A stretch of 64,000 nucleotides of DNA from a virus. Below, in pieces: positions 32,901 through 42,000 of this stretch. The stretch lies in the IMG/VR virus record IMGVR_UViG_3300048011_000525, positions 51,583 through 115,582 of that record, one strand, 5' to 3'. Each line of letters begins with the position of its first letter. Within the stretch, counting starts at the first letter, position 1. The notes beneath the pieces were generated by a model that saw only the letters and a program-made list of their open reading frames with translations, was not told the origin of the DNA and searched no databases. The position numbers and the translations under genes are program-made.

Positions 32901-35900
32901 CTTGATGATATTTTTCTACCCAAAACACAACATCGTCTACAATTTCGTCTTTACGATCTTTAATTCTTTCATATGCTGTAGTAAGTTCTGTTAACTGCCA
33001 TTCTGTTGCAACTTCTGTCTGTGTTTCAAAAGTTGAGTTGTTTAGCCAATATGTAATATCATCTACACGTTCTTGTGCAAATTCAATTGATGCTGCATTA
33101 CCTACTGTACCGCTAGTATCTTGTGTTTCGGTAACACCTGGGCTAGTTGTAACACTAGTTTCAGCAACAATTTCGCCAATGATTTCACGCAGTCTTGCAT
33201 AAGATGCAAGTGTTGCTTGTAATTCGTTGTTTTGAATTGTTAGTACAAAGTTTGAGAAGTAAGCTGCTCCTGCAACGTTGGTTTGCGTATTACCACCGTA
33301 AGTTAAATCGTAACGGATAGCATCAACAATAAACTGTGCGTCACGGATGCAACGTTCTTGTGCATTTGGCGATAATCCTCCCCAAATATCGTCGTATCCG
33401 TTTGCTGGATCAACTAACCACTGTTGTAGTTCGTCTGCAATAAAGTCTCTATTAGCTAACAATTGATCTGCTGCATTGCCGTAAGTACTACTATCACCAG
33501 TAGTATTAGTAGTTGTAGCATACGCTGTATCAATTAATGCATCAGTATTGTATCCTGTTGGCGTTGGTAGTTTAATTGGAGGTACACTGTTTAGACCGTT
33601 TTGTATAACAGTTGTCATATCCTTAACAAGTTTAAATGCTTCATTTGCAGCATTTGCTTGTCCAATTGTTGTATCAACACCGATTGTTAATTCAGTTAGC
33701 GATTCGTTAATATAATCAATAGTGTCAACTGTTGCGCCTAACTGGTTTGCTAGTACTAATTCAGTTGAAGTAATGCCTCTTTGATATGACTTGCCTGCTG
33801 TAATACTACGGAAGTTGCTATCAAAAATTACATCGTATGCAATAGCATCAATCATGTATCCTACATCACGAGCACACTTAGTTTCGTCGTAATCTAATGC
33901 TGGATGCACTTTGTTAATATAATCAATTGCTCCAGCTTGGATCAGTGATCTACGTGCATCTACTACAGCTTTAAACTCTTGTAAGCCAGTATCTACCCAA
34001 GCAATACTTGGATTAATTATAGCTGGCAACACTCCAGTATCGACTGTATCTTTAATTTCTGTAAGACGATCAACTGCAAATGCTGCTGCACCTGCTGAGC
34101 CAACAGTTCCAGCTGTATCTTGCGATGTAATATTGCCTGCACTTGGTGTAATACTTACACCAGTTGCAATATCGTCAATTATTGTTGCAAGGTGTGTTGC
34201 TAAATCAACTCTTGCAGTTTTTTGATTTGATGGATGAACTAGCACACCGTCTACATAGTTAGCTCTTGCAATAACAACAGACTCTATGTTTCCTCGATAT
34301 GTTAGATCATAACGTAATGCATCAACTAATTCATCTATTCCGTCAAGCCACGTGTTTTGTTCATCTAAAGTCAGTGCTGTCCATACTGCGTTGTGATTAG
34401 TATTTAGGTATGCTGCTGCTTCGTCTAATATAAACTGTTTGTTAGCAACAACAAGTCTTCTTGCGTTAAAGAACCCTGTATCATATCCAGTAGGATCAGT
34501 AATTGTATAAGATCCAGGAACATTATTGTTAACTACAATATCTTTAATTGTTGTACTATTAGAAACAAGTTTATCAGTGCCACTAGTAATATCTCTAATC
34601 TCTCTTCTCAAGTGATCAACAGCACCTAGTGTTGCTTCTAGTTGTTCGTCAATAACAACTTCGGCGGAACTTATAGCTCTACGATATGCCATTCCTGATT
34701 TTGTACCATTAAATTTAGAATCAAACAGCATGTCGTAAACTAGTCCGTCAATAATGTATCCAGTATCTCTAGAACATTTAGTATGATTGTATACAAATCC
34801 AGTATAGTTATTTGTAATGTATTGTAATAAATCTGGAACAACTGTTGTGTCGTCTAAAGTTGCCTCAGCATCGGTTTGAATTGCAGCAGTTACCCATGTA
34901 ATAACCGGATATACTGTTGTTGGTAATGCAATTGTGTCGCCTGCATTAACAACATCTGAAATAATCTGTACTAATGTTGCAACTTCTGCTTCTTCAGTTG
35001 CTCCAGACATATAAGTTGCTGCAATTACTGCGATTTGCTCAATAGCAGCAGCAGTTCTTTCACGCTGTGCTCCTGGTAGTACTTCAATATAGCCATTAAA
35101 GTATGCTTTAGCTGCTTCAACGCTTGCGCTGTTACCACCGTACTGTACGTCATAAGATACAGCATCAATAATGTAACCAGTGTCTCTTTCACACAATGTT
35201 TGATCATATGTAAAGTTAGGGTAATTAGTATTAATCCAAGTAATTACATCTGTAATAATTGTTGCTCGATTAGTTTGAAGTTCTGTACGAGCAGTAGTTT
35301 TATCTACATCGCCTGATCCGCCGCTCCAAGTAATTGCATTAGGTGTATTGTTCTCAACAATGTCAAGTACTTCGTCCCAATAAGTATTGCTTCTAGTAAT
35401 AGCAGTAGGATCGCTCATCAATGCAGCAACTAATGATTTCTGTTCAGTAATTGCACCAAGTGTTTCCGTAATCTGTTCTTCAAGAACTTTTTCGCCTGCA
35501 TAACTTCTTCTATAAGCCAATCCGTTACGAATAGAGTTATAGTTTGTTTCTAATGCAACGTCATACGCTGCGCCAGTTTGTAAAATTCCTGCATCTCTAC
35601 GACAGCTAGAACTGTTATAAACGAATTTACCATAGTTTGTATTAATAAAATCAATTACAGAATTTTGTAAAGTTGTTTTTTCAGTAGTAATGTCGTCAGT
35701 AATTGAAACTAATGAAGTTGATACCCAACTAGTATCTGGAGTAATTGGTGTAGGTAACGTACCATCAGTATCAATTGTATCAAAAATTTCTTGAATACGA
35801 TCGTCAGCAAAAGTTTCTGCTGCTGCACTACCAGGTGATCCAGCAGTATCTTGTGCTTCACCATTGCCGGAAGTTGGTGTAATTGCTGTTTCAGTAATTA

Positions 35901-38900
35901 CATCGCCTATAATTGATTTTAGATGTGTATATGTTGCAAGTGTTTCTTCTTTCTTGCCTGTACCGTATACTGGATTACCGTCTACAAAATAACTTCTAGC
36001 TGCAACAGTAGTTTGGAAGTTGCCGCCGTAAGTTAAATCATAACGTAGCGCATTTAAGATGTAACGTGTATCTCTTTCACAGTTTGCAGTATCAAATGTA
36101 AAGTCTGCTGCAAACGGTGCAATTACACCATCAACTTGTGCTTGAATCCATGCAGTTTGTTCTGCAACAATAAAGTCAATGTTTGCTTCAATTTGTGCAA
36201 TAGCATTTGCAAAGCCGCTGTCGCTTGCATTATTTGATCCACTTGTTGGTGTTACACCAACATCTGGAACTAACGCAACATCTTCAATGCCATTTTCTAA
36301 GATATCAAGAGTTTTAACAATTGACATATCTAAACGCTGTGTTGATTCAGTTGCTCCGCCATATCCATTTAAATATCTTTGTGAAGCTGTATTACCGCTA
36401 GTAGCATCAATAGTAATGTTTTGAATTACTTGCTCTGATACGTCTTTAATTCTGTTCAGTGCGCTTGTAGTTTTATCTTTGTCGTTAGCAAGTAGTGGAA
36501 TTGCAGGTTGCGGTTGAATAACTGATGTACGCAATTCGTCACCAACAATAGCAGTATATTCTGGAATAATAATTGGAAGTATTTCGTTATATGTACCAGT
36601 TTTAATGAATATTGTTGTGTTTGGTAATTGCGGAAGTGCAATAGCCGTATTTGATTCTGCTTCTAATCCAACAGTTACAATATCAATTAATGTACCTGCT
36701 TTTGCCTTACCGCTATCTTCTGCAACCAAGGTTAAATCAATAAATTGTGCTGCACGTTCTTCAATTGCAATTCCCATTAGCGACTGATAGCTAACTGGTT
36801 TTTCGTTGTTTAATACTTTTGCTACTAACGATTTTAACTGCTCGTATGCTTCGATAGTTTGTGTACGCTGATATCCAAACACATCGGTGATGTATTCATT
36901 CCCAGCTTCTGTATAGTATGACTTAGCAGCTTCAGTAGTTCTTAGTGTGCCGCCGCGGCCAATATCGTAGTACAATGCATCAATAATGTAGCCGGTGTCT
37001 CTTTCGCATTTTGCTGAATTATAAGAAAGTTTACCAGTCATAACGCCAGTTGCATCAGTTGGGATAAAGGAAATTCCGCCTTGTGTTTCTGAAATTCTAA
37101 ATGTAGTTGAGCTTATAATACTATCAACATAATAAGTTTGTCCTTCTACTACACCTCCAAATATGTCTACGCCGTCAAATTCAATTGGCATTCCGTCTTT
37201 TAAATTACTAGTGTCGTAAGTAGTAAACAAGCGCGATGCAGCCACTGTTTCGGTTACTATAACAGAATAAGTATAGTCTAACCAAGAAGTAATTTCTTTC
37301 TTAAAGAACTGTTTGTTGTTTTGTAAAATTTGTTTTGTTTGAGGATTTAAGTAGCCGTCACGTACTTGCTCTAGTGCATAACGTACACTTCTCCAAGGTT
37401 TGTCAATAGATAGACCTGAACGTGGAGCTGGCTCGTTTTCGCCTAGTGGTCCTACATAAACAACGTTATCAACTAGACCATAGTTTGCCCAGTCTGGCTT
37501 ACCATCTGTAGCACGTAAAATCTGACCGTCAACGCCGATTGGAAGTCTAGTTGGTCCTTGATTTCCGTAATACACCATGTCGCCTTCAGTAGTAAGAGCA
37601 AGTGCTTCACTACCAAGTGTTAATAGGTTCCAGTAATCTGCTTCTAAATCGTTATCTGGACGATTTGCATTTTCTGATGTATGGGTTGCTGTAGCAATAA
37701 ACGAACTTGCACCGTAAATAACAACATCGCCAACAACATAATCTGTAGCTGGTGTCCAAGTAGATGAATAACCTACATGTGAAACTGTATCAACTGCTCC
37801 TCCTGTTACACCTGTTACTGTTACAACAATGTCGTTAGCAGGAGTAGTACCGCCTACACTGTTACCGGCAACTAAAATAGTATCATCTTCTGCATATCCA
37901 GTACCAGCAAATCCAGTTGAAACATTTACTGTGTATACTGTTTTAGATTTAGTAACGTCAAATCGTACTCCAGAACCAGATCCTTCTACATTAGTACCTT
38001 GTACTTGTAGGAAGGTTTGTGTACTGTTAGTCCAGTTAATTCCTGAGTTTAGTTTACTCCAGTAAATATCATTTGGTGGAGTAACGTCTGTACTATCAGC
38101 AACAGACACATAAGTTGTTCCGCCTAAGCGAACAACATCACCTACTTTATATGAGTCTAATGAGCTCCAGTCTCCTTGAAAGCTAAAGCCAGTTGTAAAT
38201 ACTTCCCAGTCATTTGGGCTGGCAGTTGGTTGTGCAGCAGTGTTATTAGTTTTAGCAACATAAACATAACCACCGTATGTTACAGTGTCGCCAATTTGAT
38301 AAACTGTTGAACTATTCCAGCTGTCTTCAAACTGGAAGCCTTCAATAAATACGTCCCAGTTTGTTTCGTCAGTTAAGAAATCATCTGAAGTGTGCGGAGC
38401 AACACAAATGAATACGTTGCCGCCAAATTTAACAACATCGTTAACTTTGTAACGTGTAGCAGTTTGCCATTCACCTAAGTAAACAAGTCCGTCACTAAAT
38501 AGTTCCCAGTTACCTTGGTTTGCTTCTAGGCCAAGTGTTGCTGTAGCAGCAGAAATGTGTGCAGTGGTACATAGATATACAAAGCCGCCGTAGCGTACTA
38601 GGTCGTTAATTTTAAAACGTGTATCAGTTGTCCAATCACCTTTCCAATCAAACGATGTAGCAAACGGAGTCCAATTATCAAGATTTTCTTCTAAACCTAA
38701 AAAGTCAGGTGCTTCAAATGTAGCCGACGTGTGTCCTGTTTCAGCAATATACACTAATGAACCGTATTTAACAACGTCACCTGGTGCGTATTCTACTTCG
38801 GGCTCCCAAAGTCCTCTCCATTTAGTACCATCTGAAACTACTTCCCATTTTGGAATTTCATTACTAAAATCAGTATTAAATGCTTCTGATGATGTATGGT

Positions 38901-39021
38901 TTTTAATACAAATATATGATTTACCACCAAAGCTCACTACATCATCTGCAACATATGTTGCGGCTGATGACCATTCGCCCTGCCATACAAACCTAATTCG
39001 TCCTAGTTTAAACTCTGCCAT
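26956..39021 (-). CDS. Giant tail fibre/adhesin protein, 4021 aa
   Basis: The largest gene. From the N-terminus: seven tandem modules of the type WxGxWxxxxxYxxGDVVxYGGxxYxC (about residues 10-480), resembling carbohydrate-binding CBM5/12-like repeats; a beta-helix start (YVGPLGENEPAPRSG; FIKTGTYNEILPIIIP; IVGDELRTSVIQPQ); an array of 12 repeats (about 660-2700) containing CERDTGYIIDAVSYDVQYGG-like units; the rest of the beta-helix (RNMTFNGLRG; RRPTGGAYVSLDPGFGP; RIRATNGNSSYGTFG); Gly-rich GxGYxxxPTV repeats (about 3200-3360); a beta-propeller-like region (YGxGxFVAV...SxDGxxW, about 3160-3590); and a C-terminal domain with STDQDGNFNVGGLF and IVPTQRAIRSYI. It is probably a side or long tail fibre that binds surface glycans. 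It has its own late promoter. Confidence 0.85.
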   Translation of the reverse strand: MAEFKLGRIRFVWQGEWSSAATYVADDVVSFGGKSYICIKNHTSSEAFNTDFSNEIPKWEVVSDGTKWRGLWEPEVEYAPGDVVKYGSLVYIAETGHTSATFEAPDFLGLEENLDNWTPFATSFDWKGDWTTDTRFKINDLVRYGGFVYLCTTAHISAATATLGLEANQGNWELFSDGLVYLGEWQTATRYKVNDVVKFGGNVFICVAPHTSDDFLTDETNWDVFIEGFQFEDSWNSSTVYQIGDTVTYGGYVYVAKTNNTAAQPTASPNDWEVFTTGFSFQGDWSSLDSYKVGDVVRLGGTTYVSVADSTDVTPPNDIYWSKLNSGINWTNSTQTFLQVQGTNVEGSGSGVRFDVTKSKTVYTVNVSTGFAGTGYAEDDTILVAGNSVGGTTPANDIVVTVTGVTGGAVDTVSHVGYSSTWTPATDYVVGDVVIYGASSFIATATHTSENANRPDNDLEADYWNLLTLGSEALALTTEGDMVYYGNQGPTRLPIGVDGQILRATDGKPDWANYGLVDNVVYVGPLGENEPAPRSGLSIDKPWRSVRYALEQVRDGYLNPQTKQILQNNKQFFKKEITSWLDYTYSVIVTETVAASRLFTTYDTSNLKDGMPIEFDGVDIFGGVVEGQTYYVDSIISSTTFRISETQGGISFIPTDATGVMTGKLSYNSAKCERDTGYIIDALYYDIGRGGTLRTTEAAKSYYTEAGNEYITDVFGYQRTQTIEAYEQLKSLVAKVLNNEKPVSYQSLMGIAIEERAAQFIDLTLVAEDSGKAKAGTLIDIVTVGLEAESNTAIALPQLPNTTIFIKTGTYNEILPIIIPEYTAIVGDELRTSVIQPQPAIPLLANDKDKTTSALNRIKDVSEQVIQNITIDATSGNTASQRYLNGYGGATESTQRLDMSIVKTLDILENGIEDVALVPDVGVTPTSGSNNASDSGFANAIAQIEANIDFIVAEQTAWIQAQVDGVIAPFAADFTFDTANCERDTRYILNALRYDLTYGGNFQTTVAARSYFVDGNPVYGTGKKEETLATYTHLKSIIGDVITETAITPTSGNGEAQDTAGSPGSAAAETFADDRIQEIFDTIDTDGTLPTPITPDTSWVSTSLVSITDDITTEKTTLQNSVIDFINTNYGKFVYNSSSCRRDAGILQTGAAYDVALETNYNSIRNGLAYRRSYAGEKVLEEQITETLGAITEQKSLVAALMSDPTAITRSNTYWDEVLDIVENNTPNAITWSGGSGDVDKTTARTELQTNRATIITDVITWINTNYPNFTYDQTLCERDTGYIIDAVSYDVQYGGNSASVEAAKAYFNGYIEVLPGAQRERTAAAIEQIAVIAATYMSGATEEAEVATLVQIISDVVNAGDTIALPTTVYPVITWVTAAIQTDAEATLDDTTVVPDLLQYITNNYTGFVYNHTKCSRDTGYIIDGLVYDMLFDSKFNGTKSGMAYRRAISSAEVVIDEQLEATLGAVDHLRREIRDITSGTDKLVSNSTTIKDIVVNNNVPGSYTITDPTGYDTGFFNARRLVVANKQFILDEAAAYLNTNHNAVWTALTLDEQNTWLDGIDELVDALRYDLTYRGNIESVVIARANYVDGVLVHPSNQKTARVDLATHLATIIDDIATGVSITPSAGNITSQDTAGTVGSAGAAAFAVDRLTEIKDTVDTGVLPAIINPSIAWVDTGLQEFKAVVDARRSLIQAGAIDYINKVHPALDYDETKCARDVGYMIDAIAYDVIFDSNFRSITAGKSYQRGITSTELVLANQLGATVDTIDYINESLTELTIGVDTTIGQANAANEAFKLVKDMTTVIQNGLNSVPPIKLPTPTGYNTDALIDTAYATTTNTTGDSSTYGNAADQLLANRDFIADELQQWLVDPANGYDDIWGGLSPNAQERCIRDAQFIVDAIRYDLTYGGNTQTNVAGAAYFSNFVLTIQNNELQATLASYARLREIIGEIVAETSVTTSPGVTETQDTSGTVGNAASIEFAQERVDDITYWLNNSTFETQTEVATEWQLTELTTAYERIKDRKDEIVDDVVFWVEKYHQDLEYNQATCRRDAGLIVDALARDIITGSNFATIKAGMAYYRAVPSALKTLRFEQSATVGAMNFLAEKVRRVALTAPNEAIKQLITDITSYIDGGSLPTPKWVDTNLEDTPDIVGASTIWENTAYIQEETVEYIAQTYPDLDYNEAKCRRDIKYVIDALRYDLTFGGESGMRRAVDYYYDATNNIQLGDNELEATLAAFDYIKFIAMGLAVNSVSSPGALQTKVEPTLRDESQLIGDSGTVTRVEDLMTLFYNSLGDGAFRKRIEVIEISSNVVTTAVNHGLTVGSELYFENGFSDVSAGTYYIKSVPAVNTFTVSAYFNGPELTLPESELGSFTEEWQFIPGPDYSNVTANLKQQFTNIQGSKSAIVEDVTDYIREKFPTLVYDQAKCERDVGLIIDAVGKDMLLDTNYLTTIAALSYYRGTQADVVIKEQRLVTVQAYRELKNYITTYVTGEGTTNAYGGRNDNTKAKVRINNLMDIVINVVKNGDKVTPEFQGTTTYFNDRETINAVDALKVNKDFLGEEATAWIKASYGGTVTDLGGSPGTLTFTSAHNLQLNDPIVFTGTVFGGIELATTYYVSNVVSATEIEVTDEVDGESINTFTGGTGTMTASYDFDETACKRDMSSYIDAMIYDLQYPGNYHSLRAARLYVNAVEGSEYSDMFYVRNATGARNMTFNGLRGNLSEKNEFGTRRPTGGAYVSLDPGFGPWDTEAWVTNKSCYVQNVSTFGTGCIGNKIDGSLHAGGNRSVVSNDFTQILSDGIGVWCSGNNSLTELVSVFAYYNYAGYIADFGGRIRATNGNSSYGTFGVIAEGTDLGEEPIVADADNLSQNALVYSVSTDGEEEVLAMEYSNAGTGYTNVQYAISGSGFNAATVGDEFRDQAVVEARIIDVDDGTTVGGEDFVIAQNVAQGGDPVHITLAATDFALGDAYNGMRVQITAGTGVGQYGKVLNFNNGTKNCTVYKPSFDNLFVTATSSINNVITVDDTTTLYVDMPIYFSEDVGGLSRGDSPSDVYYVNNIVSGGQFTVSTEVGGVTEVLTNDTTSATIYAAGFDNIIPGKPSEASLDLTTGYTVEPAIVYAKPGFTSSSVSTADAIDFGPGIFADGRFIALEGGAGASTNYSLDGENWTTGGALPASANWSDVAYGGGQGATARAVVGGLGGTGAVLEAELGELNSIGLPGPTQIARVNVVAGGTGYTTPPTIVFTSTLGGGGATAVATVKDGAIQNIIITSTGAGYAQAPTVAAATDKLTEVIVETRGSGYLNTPTVTISGGGASTQAQVIANLENEGVIAIRLDVDVDDNPLFGEGYTTTPTVEIVDTEAKWVAVANGSTTNAYLPTIDEANTNWTAGDVFSQSHYVGIAYGAGTFVTVGSVGGVDAAQTSTNGSNWTPRTMTTPASGTFSAVRYGAGKFVAINTDGYTAVSSNGILWEAGGNMPSAIGDWTSLAWGNGRFVAISDAGEYAISYDFGANWYSEGTTLNNISATGWTRVAYGQGLFVAVCDGASSCAISSDGLIWNEGDLSGTASWSTPIFGNPNNVPTWVALTSDANTTANKIKTGARAHGRCYADDGTLIATTLLEPGSGYPVGDIVSFTSPHTIELDSTDNMYVGQPITFEGADLETAALNSEILYYVSDVTGSTIEVSLLSGGPSYNIESIVTQDMVGSTFQAGPLVTITDPSSTVDANINPRIRNGVLGQPTFTNRGSGYTSATSELGGDGSADLYQPSTFIAVRNLFELPEPGSNVEFANIPEKYYKLVTISNVIGQEGSYTATFQISPGLDVLNAPKDGTVITTTNKYSQVRLTGHDFLYIGTGNKAKTNYPFVDITSAYIEAQQLSSGGGRVFYTSTDQDGNFNVGGLFGVQQSTGTATLDADAFNLAGLQSLQINGLGLGIGSAIITQFSTDPFFTENSDNIVPTQRAIRSYITAQIGGGQSSLNVNTLTAGTVFIAGDEITTTSGGQLNIKAKMNFTGGVDGAPVALGYFLSR
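30900..37060 (-). repeat. Array of 12 protein repeats in the giant fibre gene
   Basis: Each unit of about 140-240 aa contains a helix-rich core (C-x-R-D-x-x-Y-x-I-D-A-x-x-Y-D). Centres lie near 36990, 36085, 35605, 35190, 34770, 34320, 33875, 33345, 32865, 32455, 31725 and 31050. From the second unit on, two types alternate: one with YDLTYGGN...AAxxYF and one with (D/G/E)(S/T)(N/K)(F/Y)...AGxxYxRA. Confidence 0.85.
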
Positions 39022-39048
39022 TTTTGTTATAACTCCGTCTTGTTCATG

Positions 39049-39056
39049 TATTTATC
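39049..39056 (-). promoter_or_regulatory. Late promoter of the 4021-aa fibre gene (GATAAATA)
   Basis: GATAAATACATG on the minus strand, 27 nt upstream of the ATG and next to the preceding stop codon. The five genes between here and 22,190 show no obvious promoter of their own. Confidence 0.7.
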
Positions 39057-42000
39057 TTATTGTTGTCCGCCGCGTGTAGGATCGACAAGCGTCTTAAAGA
39101 AATATGCCATTGCTAATCCATCTCCGGCCCATCCACTGTTACCAAATGGTCCATCAAAATTAGTAAGTGTTGGCATTTTAACTTGCCATCCTTCTCCGCC
39201 TTCTTGTACTGAAGATGTAATAATATCAGGTCCACCTACTTTAACAGTACCTGCTTGTAGCAAGCCTGTAAACGTATCTGCACCACCTTGTGACAATCTA
39301 CTTGCCAAATATGTTCTAATTGCTCTCTGTGTTGGAATCAAGTTGTTCGAGTTAGCAACGAACGTTCCGTCTGTTGAGAAAGCATTAATTGTTACCGGTG
39401 ATCCGCCAAGTGCAACACCGCCAATTGCTAGTTCTGTTAGCCCGTCTAGTCCAAATTCATCTGCACTCAATGTAACAATACCAGTTGCCTGTTCAACAGC
39501 AAACAAGTCACCAACTCTAAAGTTACCGTCTTGGTCTGTACTTGAATAGAACACACGCCCGTTGTTTGTTTCTTGAATTTCGTCTTGCGGTTCTAAGTTT
39601 GTATTTTCAGGTAAGTCGGGATAGTTAGACTGCTGTTCGTTACCAAAACCAATATTTAGGAAGTCATGGTTTGTTAGACGTACTTGGCTAAATTTACTAC
39701 GAATAGTAAATGGTGTATTGTGTGCCGGAGAGTCTGCTTGATCAACTTGCGGACTTAATTGAATTACTGCTTCTAAGTTTGGTATAGATGTGCCTCTTAG
39801 CGCAGTTGCAGTTGCAACACGGTATATTTCAGAATTACCTTCAAATTGTAAGTTGTCACCTGGTGCCGGAAAGCGTGTAATATCTTTTGCAATTATTCTT
39901 AGACCTTCTTGAAACTGATCTGAAAATCCGCTGCCTCGTAGTGCAATACCAGTAGATGTTGTGTTATACCCACTACCAAAATCTACAAAGCTAGGTGCAC
40001 CTAGTGTACCGTTGCCTATACGTAAATCTGTAACTGCTTCTTCTGAGTTGTTAGGATCAATAATTTTAATTGTTGGACCAAAGCTGTCATCAGTATAACC
40101 TGATCCAGGTTCAAACATATTAATATCTGTTAGTGACTGACTTGTTACGCTTGCAAATGCTTGTGCCCTAGCACCTGCTGAAATTTTATTTGCTATCTGT
40201 CCTGTGCTATCCATTGTTAAGAACCAGCCCTGTTTAGTGTCTGCATTGAACGTGAATCCAATTACACTATACAAAGACTGGTTAATTATAGGCTGTACAT
40301 CCCACTGTAAACCGTCAAAGGATGTGCAACAAATTCCAGACTCGTTGTTAATAACAACAAATACGCCTTGTCCGTATTCTAATACAGTTCCTTTTACATT
40401 TGTAGTTGACTCATACCAAGTTACACCGTCGAAACTGTATGCTGCTGTCCTGTCGTCTGTCGAGACTGCAACAAAACGTCCGTTACCGTACTTAATCGAG
40501 CGCCAGTTGTTAACTGTAGAATCTTGTGCAGTATCTAAGCTGCCCACTGTCCAGTTATCAAGCGCATCGCCAGGGCCGTTTGATAACACTTCGTGGCTTG
40601 ATCCGTTAATGATAACAAAAGTACCTTTACCGTATGCAATATCAACTTGATCGTTATCTGATACAATAGAGTTAAAAGATGTAATACTAGTCCAAGTTGC
40701 ACAATTGTCTGTAGAATAGTAAGCTTCTCCGGCGCCCCTTGTGATTGCTATAAATATGCCGTTGCCGTATTGTACTTTTTGATAAGTTCCTTGCGACAAT
40801 GTTGGCAAATCAACACTTAGCCAAGTTAATCCATTTGATACTGAATATAAACAATTTTTTCCAGTCTCTGAAAGTATAAACCAGCATCCGTTACCGTATG
40901 TTCCGTCTATCCAACCATTGTTTTCATTCGGATTGTCAACATCAATTGCTTGACCATATTGAGGAAGTGTAATTTTAGTATCCCATGCTGTATAGTCACT
41001 AGTTGTATACACTTCATTTCCATATCTTGGAATAACTATCGGAAAAAATCCATTTGAAATTATAGTTTGCGGAACTAAGTCTTCATTTACAAATCCTGTC
41101 ATCCCTTCTTGATAAAATGGAGGTGTGTCAAATTCTATTCTTGGTGAAACTTCATAAACTGATGTTGAGTCAAATGCACTAGTTGGTGGCGTCCCAGGAT
41201 TAATATGATCCCATCCTACTGCATTAATTTGCATTGACCCTGTTTCATCATCTAATGCAAATTCAACAACGCCGCCGTCAGTGTCTGTTAGTGTTAACTC
41301 AAAAGTTGAACCAAGATCGGTTGCTTGGAGTACATAGTAATTTGTACCTGATTGCACGCCGCCAAATATTTCAGTAAAGAAGGAAGCCTCCATTAAATCT
41401 CGTCCTGCTTCAAGTTCTTCTTTTCCGCCTGGCAAAGTACCTACAACTGAACCATTTTCAGTTGTAAGAATAACTTCGTCTAGTACTGTTCTTACAATTA
41501 CTTCACCTGTTGCTGTAGTTAGCGGTACTGCTGCGCCGCCTTCTGTAGCGGAAATTGTAAACGAGGTAGCATCGTTAATAACTTGAATAAAATAAACTGT
41601 ATCGTTTGCAATTTCGCCAAACGTAATACCAGTAAACATAATCGGACTGCCAACAGTAAATCCAGCAGTACTATCAACTGTAATTAGGTTTGTAATTGCT
41701 TCAGTAGCAGTCGAAGTTCTTGTAATTACATCACTTGCTATACTAAACTTAGTACCGTCAATGATGTCGTTAACATAATATCTTGTTTTTTCTTGTATGC
41801 CACCAAGTGTGCCTGACTTAAAAATAATTGCATCAAGTGGTGTTAGTACAGAAGTATCTGAAGTTAGTAAAGAATTGTCTGATGCACTAGTGTCTGTCAC
41901 TGTTATATTTCGAAGTGCTGTTGAAACTGAGAATTTATTATTTTCATAAACATCGTGAATGTAATAAGTATCGCCTAATTCAATTCCTCCAATACTTCTG

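Noticed and set aside
30900-37060. CRISPR-like or non-coding tandem repeat array
   Set aside because: The regular spacing comes from protein repeats in one uninterrupted reading frame; the DNA repeats are divergent and vary in length.
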